A stretch of DNA of 64,000 bases, from the NCBI RefSeq assembly GCF_019977335.1, contig NZ_AP024653.1:3596001-3660000 (forward strand). The letters run 5' to 3'. The notes beneath the pieces were generated by a model that worked only from the letters and a program-made list of their open reading frames with translations, was not told the DNA's origin and did no database searches. A program made the position numbers and the translations under genes. Origin of the DNA: Arthrobacter sp. NicSoilB4. GTDB taxonomy: Bacteria > Actinomycetota > Actinomycetes > Actinomycetales > Micrococcaceae. This document shows positions 59,535 through 64,000 of this stretch, piece after piece (within the stretch, counting starts at the first letter, position 1; every line of letters starts with the position of its first letter).

Positions 59535-60869
59535 CTAGAAGTCCAGCAGGTTCCGGCGGAAGCCGCCGTCGCCGTAGCTGGTCCGCAACAAGCCCCGGCG
59601 GCGCAGCACGGGGGTCAGCCTGTCCAGGACGCCGTGGACGGTCACCGGGTCGACGAACCCGGAGAACAGGAAGCCGTCGCCGCCCACCTGCGCCCCGGTG
59701 TCCTCGAGGTAGTCAGCGATCTCCTCGGCGGTTCCGATGATGCTGTCCCCGGCGCCGCCGCTGCGGGCCTGGAGGAGCTGGCGCAGCGTAGATCCCGGCG
59801 GGCCGGCCTTGGTGAAGTGGTCGAGTGTGCCCTGGTTGCTGTTCGTGTGCAGTTCCGGCAGCGGGGCGTCGAGGTCGAACTGCCGGAAATCGATGACGGA
59901 AAGATACGAGATGGAGTTGAGCTGGCTGTCGATGTCCCGCTGCGTCAGCTCCCGGCGGCGGGCCCGCAGTTCCTCCGCCTCCGCCCGCGAGCCGGCCACC
60001 GTGGGCTTGAGGACAAACAGCACCTTAACGTCGTCCGGGTTCCTGCCCGCGGCGGCGGCCTCCGCCCGGATGGAGTCCCGGTACGCCTTCATCCCGTCCG
60101 CTCCCCTGGCGAGGGCAATCGCGACGTCGGCGTTGCCCCCGGCGAAGGCCTTGCCCCGGGGGGAGGCGCCCGCCTGCACCAGCACAGGTTCCTCCGGCAT
60201 GGGTGCAGTGTTCAGCGGCCCCCGGACCTTGAAGAATTCGCCGTCGTGGTGGATCGGGTGGACCTTGGTGTGGTCTGCGAAAACGCCCCCTTCGGCGTCC
60301 TCCCGGATGGCGTCCGGTTCCCAGCTTCGCCAGAGCCGGCGGACCACGTCCACGAATTCCTCGGCCTTCTCGTAGCGCCGGTCGTGTTCGATCTGCTGGT
60401 CCAGGCCGTAGTTCTGGGCGGCGAGGTCGCTGCCGGAGGTCACCACGTTCCAGCCCAGCTGCCCGTTCGAGAAGTGCTGCAGGGTGGCCAGCAGCCGCGC
60501 CGCGGTGAACGGCGGGTAGAAGGATGCGCTGATCGTCGGCACGATGCCCAGGTGCGTCGTGGCGGAGAACAGATACGGCACGAGGGCCAGCGGATCGTGT
60601 TTGGGCGCGAACGACGCCTGCGCCAGGGAGACTTCCGCGGTGCCGCCGTAGGTGTCCGGGACGGTGAGGGAATCCTCGATGATGAACAGGTCCAGCCCGG
60701 ACCGTTCAAAGGCCCGCACCGCGTCCTGGTACAGCGCCGGCTTCTTCCAGTCGTAGCCGATCCCGTAACCGGGGGTACCCCAGCCCTGGACTCCGAAGCC
60801 GTGGCCCACAAACCACCCAAAATGCAGCATGGGAGCGACTGTAGGAGCATCCGAGGCGTTCACGGCCAC
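59535..60869 (-). CDS. LLM-class FMN-dependent monooxygenase (NtaA/SnaA/DszA family), second copy
   Basis: A 444-residue luciferase-like monooxygenase: LFIIEDSLTVPDTYGG, the barrel strand GQLGWNVVTSGSDLAAQNYG at about 134-153, RRYEKAEEFVDVVRRLW, and flavin-phosphate region PVLVQAGASPRGKAFAGGNA. It differs from the copy at 14554 in having a long N-terminal FVGHGFGVQGWGTPGYG loop and an extended C-terminus. First gene of a minus-strand operon with the HAL-fold lyase (4-base gap) and cysteine synthase. GTG 60869 has a poor ribosome site; GTG two codons later is possible. No flavin reductase is nearby. Confidence 0.88.
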   Translation of the reverse strand: MAVNASDAPTVAPMLHFGWFVGHGFGVQGWGTPGYGIGYDWKKPALYQDAVRAFERSGLDLFIIEDSLTVPDTYGGTAEVSLAQASFAPKHDPLALVPYLFSATTHLGIVPTISASFYPPFTAARLLATLQHFSNGQLGWNVVTSGSDLAAQNYGLDQQIEHDRRYEKAEEFVDVVRRLWRSWEPDAIREDAEGGVFADHTKVHPIHHDGEFFKVRGPLNTAPMPEEPVLVQAGASPRGKAFAGGNADVAIALARGADGMKAYRDSIRAEAAAAGRNPDDVKVLFVLKPTVAGSRAEAEELRARRRELTQRDIDSQLNSISYLSVIDFRQFDLDAPLPELHTNSNQGTLDHFTKAGPPGSTLRQLLQARSGGAGDSIIGTAEEIADYLEDTGAQVGGDGFLFSGFVDPVTVHGVLDRLTPVLRRRGLLRTSYGDGGFRRNLLDF

Positions 60870-61016
60870 CTGATTTCATCCGGCGTAAAGGGACTTCACC
60901 TCCCGTCATTATCCTCCCGGGACCGCCGATTGGGTCCCCGCGGTCCGGCGGATTCCGTTACTTAACATGACGACGGCGGCGGTGCCGGCCGGCGTCGCGG
61001 GTGTTACGTTTTTGGT

Positions 61017-61098
61017 GAGTAATGAGAACCGGCGCCAAGCCCTGACTGGCCGGTCGGCAACCCTCCCTTTCGCGGCGGGGTGCCTCAGGTGAATACTC
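61017..61098 (+). promoter_or_regulatory. SAM-IV riboswitch
   Basis: The element follows the SAM-IV order: a P1 arm GAGTA closed by TACTC, the ATGAG..CCGGCGCCAAGCCCTGA segment, GGCCGGTCGGCAACCCTCC, then CGCGGCGGGGTGCCTCAGGTGAA. It lacks the second long helix of S-box RNAs and has the GGGGTGCC tail typical of SAM-IV. It ends about 48 bases before the DUF1737 gene and is oriented toward the metZ operon, a classical target. It belongs to a different class from the SAM-I element at 7862. Confidence 0.92.
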
Positions 61099-61145
61099 GG
61101 CATATCGACCATTCGAGCTGCAAGCGTGAAAGAAGGAGATCCGTC

Positions 61146-61475
61146 GTGCCTGACGCGTCCGCCCCCGCTGTCCCCGAGACAGCAACCCGTACAGTGCCCG
61201 CCCCGGGCCCCGCCGCCCCCGCCGTCCCCGGGGCCGGCGGGGAGAGACTGGCCTACCGCCTGTTCACCGGCCCCGATGACCGCGCCTTCTGCGAGCGCGT
61301 CTCGGCCGCCCTGGCCGAGGGCTATGTGCTGCACGGGGGCCCGGCCGCCACGTCCAACGGCGGCAGCGTCATCGTGGCCCAGGCCGTGGTGCTGCCGGCG
61401 GCGATCGCCAGTGCCGATGCGGCCGTCGCCAATGCCGTGGACGACCTGGAGTTCGACGGCGAGGGCCACGCGTGA
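61146..61475 (+). CDS. DUF1737 protein
   Basis: A 109-residue protein with a Pro/Ala-rich N-terminal third and a C-terminal DUF1737 domain (LAYRLFTGPDDRAFCERVSA, then ALAEGYVLHGGPAATSNGG and VIVAQAVVLP). The domain is small, alpha/beta, and of unknown role; it is often seen beside rhodanese and sulfhydrylase genes, as here. GTG 61146 with AAGGAG 8 bases before it is the start. First gene behind the SAM-IV riboswitch; its stop overlaps the next start (GTGA). Confidence 0.85.
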   Translation: MPDASAPAVPETATRTVPAPGPAAPAVPGAGGERLAYRLFTGPDDRAFCERVSAALAEGYVLHGGPAATSNGGSVIVAQAVVLPAAIASADAAVANAVDDLEFDGEGHA

Positions 61476-61903
61476 GCTACGCCGGGGACCTCAGCCCGCA
61501 GGAGGCCTGGGCCAAGCTCGAGGACGGCGCCATCCTGGTGGACGTGCGCACCGAGGGCGAATGGGCCCACATCGGCATTCCGGACACTGCGTCGGCGGGC
61601 GGATCGCGCAATGATCCGCTGTTCATCCAGTGGAACCTCGCAGGCGGGCTCCCCAACGCGCGGTTCATAGAACAGCTGAAGCAGCAGCTGAAGGGCCAGG
61701 CCCCCGCCGGGCAGGGCACCGAACTGGTCTTCCTGTGCCGGTCCGGCGCCCGCTCCATCGCCGCCGCGATCGCCGCGACCGAGGCCGGCTACACGTCGTA
61801 CAACGTCCTTGAGGGCTTTGAAGGCGAACCGGACCGCCACGGTGAGCGCACTGTCAACGGCTGGAAGAACCGCGGCCTGCCCACAAACGCCGGAAAGCAC
61901 TAA
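61472..61903 (+). CDS. Rhodanese-like sulfurtransferase
   Basis: A 143-residue single-domain rhodanese. The sulfur-carrying Cys lies in the active loop FLCRSGARS, after the conserved ILVDVRTEGEWAHIGIPDTA at about 20-40. A Trp-Lys-Asn-Arg-Gly-Leu-Pro end closes the domain. It moves sulfane sulfur, and in this place it could supply sulfide to the sulfhydrylase encoded directly downstream (one base between stop and TTG start). Confidence 0.93.
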   Translation: MSYAGDLSPQEAWAKLEDGAILVDVRTEGEWAHIGIPDTASAGGSRNDPLFIQWNLAGGLPNARFIEQLKQQLKGQAPAGQGTELVFLCRSGARSIAAAIAATEAGYTSYNVLEGFEGEPDRHGERTVNGWKNRGLPTNAGKH

Positions 61904-61904
61904 G

Positions 61905-63113
61905 TTGGCCTTCAATCCTGACGCCGCCGGCTGGAGCCCGGATACCCAGGCTGTCCGCGGCGGACTCGACCGCACCGGCTTCCAGGAAACCTCCGAGCCG
62001 ATCTTCCTGAACTCCGGCTTCGTCTACGAATCCGCGGCCGCCGCGGAGCGCGCCTTCACCGGCGAGGACGAGCGCTTCGTCTACTCCCGCTACGGCAACC
62101 CCTCGGTGGCCACCTTCCAGGAACGGCTCCGGCTGCTCGAAGGCACCGAGGCCTGCTTCGCCACCGCCTCGGGCATGTCAGCCGTCTTCACGGCCCTCGG
62201 CGCCCTGCTGGCCGCGGGCGACCGGGTGGTCGCGGCCCGCTCGCTGTTCGGCTCGTGCTTCGTAATCCTCAACGAGATCCTTCCGCGCTGGGGTGTGGAA
62301 ACGGTCTTCGTGGACGGCCCGGACCTGGAGCAGTGGCGCGCCGCACTGTCGGAACCCACGACGGCGGTCTTCTTCGAGTCGCCGTCGAACCCGATGCAGG
62401 AAATCGTGGACATCGCCGCCGTGAGCGGGCTGGCGCACGCCGCCGGGGCCACGGTCGTCGTCGACAATGTCTTTGCCACTCCCCTGCTGCAGCGCTGCGG
62501 GGAGCTGGGCGCGGACGTGATCGTCTACTCCGGCACCAAGCACATCGATGGCCAGGGCCGGGTGCTCGGCGGCGCGATCCTGGGCACCAAGGAGTTCATC
62601 GACGGCCCGGTCAAGCAGCTCATGCGCCACACCGGCCCGGCGCTCTCCGCCTTCAACGCGTGGGTGCTGACCAAGGGGCTGGAGACCATGGCCCTGCGGG
62701 TCAACCACTCCTCCGCCTCCGCCCTGCGGCTGGCCGGATGGCTCGAGGAGCAGCCCGCGGTCAGCTGGGTCAAGTACCCGCTGCTGGCGTCCCATCCGCA
62801 GTACGCACTGGCCGCACGGCAGATGGAGGCCGGAGGCACCGTGCTGACCTTCGAGCTCTCCCCGTCCGCCGGGCGTTCCGCGAAGGAGGCCGCCTTCGCG
62901 CTGCTGGACGCCCTGAGGATCATCGACATTTCCAACAACCTGGGCGATTCGAAGTCCCTCATCACCCATCCCGCCACCACGACGCACCGCGCCATGGGGC
63001 CGGAGGGCCGCGCGGCGATCGGGCTGAGCGACGGCGTGGTGCGCCTCTCCGTGGGACTCGAGGACATCGAGGACCTGGTCCGCGACCTGGGCCAGGCGCT
63101 CAAGCAGGTCTAG
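61905..63113 (+). CDS. metZ: O-succinylhomoserine sulfhydrylase
   Basis: A 402-residue Cys/Met-metabolism PLP enzyme (MetZ branch), which makes homocysteine directly from O-succinylhomoserine and sulfide. The start matches MetZ (TQAVRGGLDRTGFQETSEPI), followed by FVYSRYGNPSVATFQERL, the Asp/PLP strand ATVVVDNVFATPLLQ, and the PLP Lys in IVYSGTKHIDGQGR. TTG 61905 with GGAAAG upstream gives the family start; the open frame upstream overlaps the rhodanese gene. Controlled by the SAM-IV riboswitch. Confidence 0.95.
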   Translation: MAFNPDAAGWSPDTQAVRGGLDRTGFQETSEPIFLNSGFVYESAAAAERAFTGEDERFVYSRYGNPSVATFQERLRLLEGTEACFATASGMSAVFTALGALLAAGDRVVAARSLFGSCFVILNEILPRWGVETVFVDGPDLEQWRAALSEPTTAVFFESPSNPMQEIVDIAAVSGLAHAAGATVVVDNVFATPLLQRCGELGADVIVYSGTKHIDGQGRVLGGAILGTKEFIDGPVKQLMRHTGPALSAFNAWVLTKGLETMALRVNHSSASALRLAGWLEEQPAVSWVKYPLLASHPQYALAARQMEAGGTVLTFELSPSAGRSAKEAAFALLDALRIIDISNNLGDSKSLITHPATTTHRAMGPEGRAAIGLSDGVVRLSVGLEDIEDLVRDLGQALKQV

Positions 63114-63123
63114 GCCGCTCCCG

Positions 63124-64000
63124 TCAGCCCTGGCGGACCCGTCCCAGCGACGGCCCCTGGTCAGCCTGGTTGGCGGCGGTCCCCTCTGTGGTCACCTCGA
63201 CCGCCCGGGCGACGACGGCGGCCAGCCCGCCCGTGTGGAACGGCTCGCGCTGCAGCTGCGAGCCCGAGCCCTCCGCCAGGATCCGGCCGACGCCCTCGCG
63301 GACCAGGTCCAGCTCGCCCTGCTCCTCCAGCACGGGGGCCACGAAGTCCACCAGGGCATGGACCACTTCCGCGGCAGGGGCAGGGGTGAAGGTTCCGAAG
63401 TCCAGCAGCTGCCCGCGCAGTCCGCAGTTGCTGGCTTGCCACGCGGCCATCCGCAGCAGCAGCGTGGGCACCGGGGCTGGATCGACGCCGTCGTTCCATT
63501 CCCGGGACGCCGACTCGACGAGGGCGCGCACGATCACTGCGATCAGCGCCGCGTCCTCGGCCCGCAGGCAGACGTCGGCGACGCGGATCTCCACAGTGGG
63601 ATGCAACCGGGCCAGCCGGGCGTCGAAGTAGACCATCCCCTCGTCCATCAGGACGCCGCTTTCCACGAGCCGGGTCACCACCCTGCGGTAGACGGGCAGG
63701 CTGCCGAAGATCATCGTGGGGCCGGACCCGGGCCAGCGGTTCCACGCCTGGGTGCGGTAGCTTTCAAACCCTGTCTCGGCGCCATTCCAGTACGGGGAGT
63801 TTGCGCTGAGGGCTATCAGCACGGCGAGCTTGTCGCGGATCCGGTCCATCACCGCCACGCCTTCCTCCGGGGACTCGACGAAGGTGTGGACGTGAAGCCC
63901 GCAGGTCAGCTGGTTCCGGACCGTGAGCCCGAAGCGCTGCTGCATGGTCATGTAGCGCTGCTTCGGCGTCAAGTGGGTGGCGGCGCCCTGGGGGGACGTG
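63124..64000 (-). CDS. GCS2-family carboxylate-amine ligase (YbdK-like), 3' part
   Basis: The frame is open through the window edge, so the N-terminal part lies outside; 291 residues are visible. [20 protein letters not shown] and [20 protein letters not shown], then WNRWPGSGP, are family marks of the glutamate-cysteine ligase type 2 group. The catalytic Glu/His region [17 protein letters not shown] follows. YbdK has weak glutamate-cysteine ligase activity; others of the group make small amides. It is convergent with metZ (10-base gap). A TTG at 63972 is not the real start since homology continues beyond it. Confidence 0.9.
   Translation of the reverse strand, partial: TSPQGAATHLTPKQRYMTMQQRFGLTVRNQLTCGLHVHTFVESPEEGVAVMDRIRDKLAVLIALSANSPYWNGAETGFESYRTQAWNRWPGSGPTMIFGSLPVYRRVVTRLVESGVLMDEGMVYFDARLARLHPTVEIRVADVCLRAEDAALIAVIVRALVESASREWNDGVDPAPVPTLLLRMAAWQASNCGLRGQLLDFGTFTPAPAAEVVHALVDFVAPVLEEQGELDLVREGVGRILAEGSGSQLQREPFHTGGLAAVVARAVEVTTEGTAANQADQGPSLGRVRQG

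Noticed and set aside
1..64000. CRISPR arrays, prophage, insertion sequences, tRNA or rRNA genes
   Set aside because: No regularly spaced direct repeats, transposase, integrase, phage structural genes or CCA-ending cloverleaf segments were seen on reading; a tRNAscan or ISfinder search would be decisive.

Overview
This is a 64-kb stretch of a high-GC actinobacterial chromosome, most likely Arthrobacter/Pseudarthrobacter (Micrococcaceae). The reasons are the very high GC at third codon positions, many GTG/TTG starts, HspR/HAIR control of dnaK, an actinobacterial-type SAM-IV riboswitch, and an HpaD protein that is residue-for-residue like the Arthrobacter/Brevibacterium homoprotocatechuate 2,3-dioxygenases. 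No rRNA, tRNA, CRISPR array, transposase or prophage was seen.

Layout. 1-7.7 kb: housekeeping and transport (3' end of cycA, two MFS transporters, lhgO, a methyltransferase, trmB, a DUF1206 membrane protein). 7.8-16 kb: an operon behind a SAM-I riboswitch, encoding a family-5 ABC transporter plus DszC/SfnB-like and DszA/NtaA-like flavin enzymes, so probably organosulfur uptake and desulfurisation. A 28-codon flavin-reductase-like remnant lies at its end. 16-22 kb: an unknown coiled-coil protein, an ECF sigma/anti-sigma pair divergent from a secreted-repeat lipoprotein, with identical promoter motifs facing both ways, then a DUF4375 protein, a 44-aa basic protein and a DUF3846 protein. 22-25.6 kb: a SWIM-SNF2 helicase.

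25.6-34.6 kb: a homoprotocatechuate (3,4-dihydroxyphenylacetate) meta-cleavage cluster: a MobA-like FAD hydroxylase divergent from a FAH-RraA fusion, a GntR repressor, hpaE, hpaD, hpaH and hpaI. Three copies of a ~65-bp palindromic repeat sit at its two borders and inside it. 35-39.6 kb: dnaK-grpE-dnaJ-hspR with two HAIR operators and a large structured gap between grpE and dnaJ. 39.7-56.6 kb: a repeat protein, TetR/epimerase and MarR/MMPL regulator-target pairs, a YjeH-like exporter, small enzymes, a low-molecular-weight phosphatase followed by a kinase-PabB fusion, cardiolipin synthase, PabC, and a glycosyltransferase/ATP-grasp pair.

56.8-64 kb: a second sulfur region. A SAM-IV riboswitch drives DUF1737-rhodanese-metZ. 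Divergent from it runs a three-gene operon of LLM monooxygenase, a HAL-fold lyase lacking the normal Ala-Ser-Gly MIO triad, and a cysteine/cystathionine synthase. A GCS2-type carboxylate-amine ligase is cut by the window edge. The two SAM-riboswitch regions together make sulfur scavenging the theme of this window, and the MIO-less lyase operon is the best candidate for an undescribed pathway.
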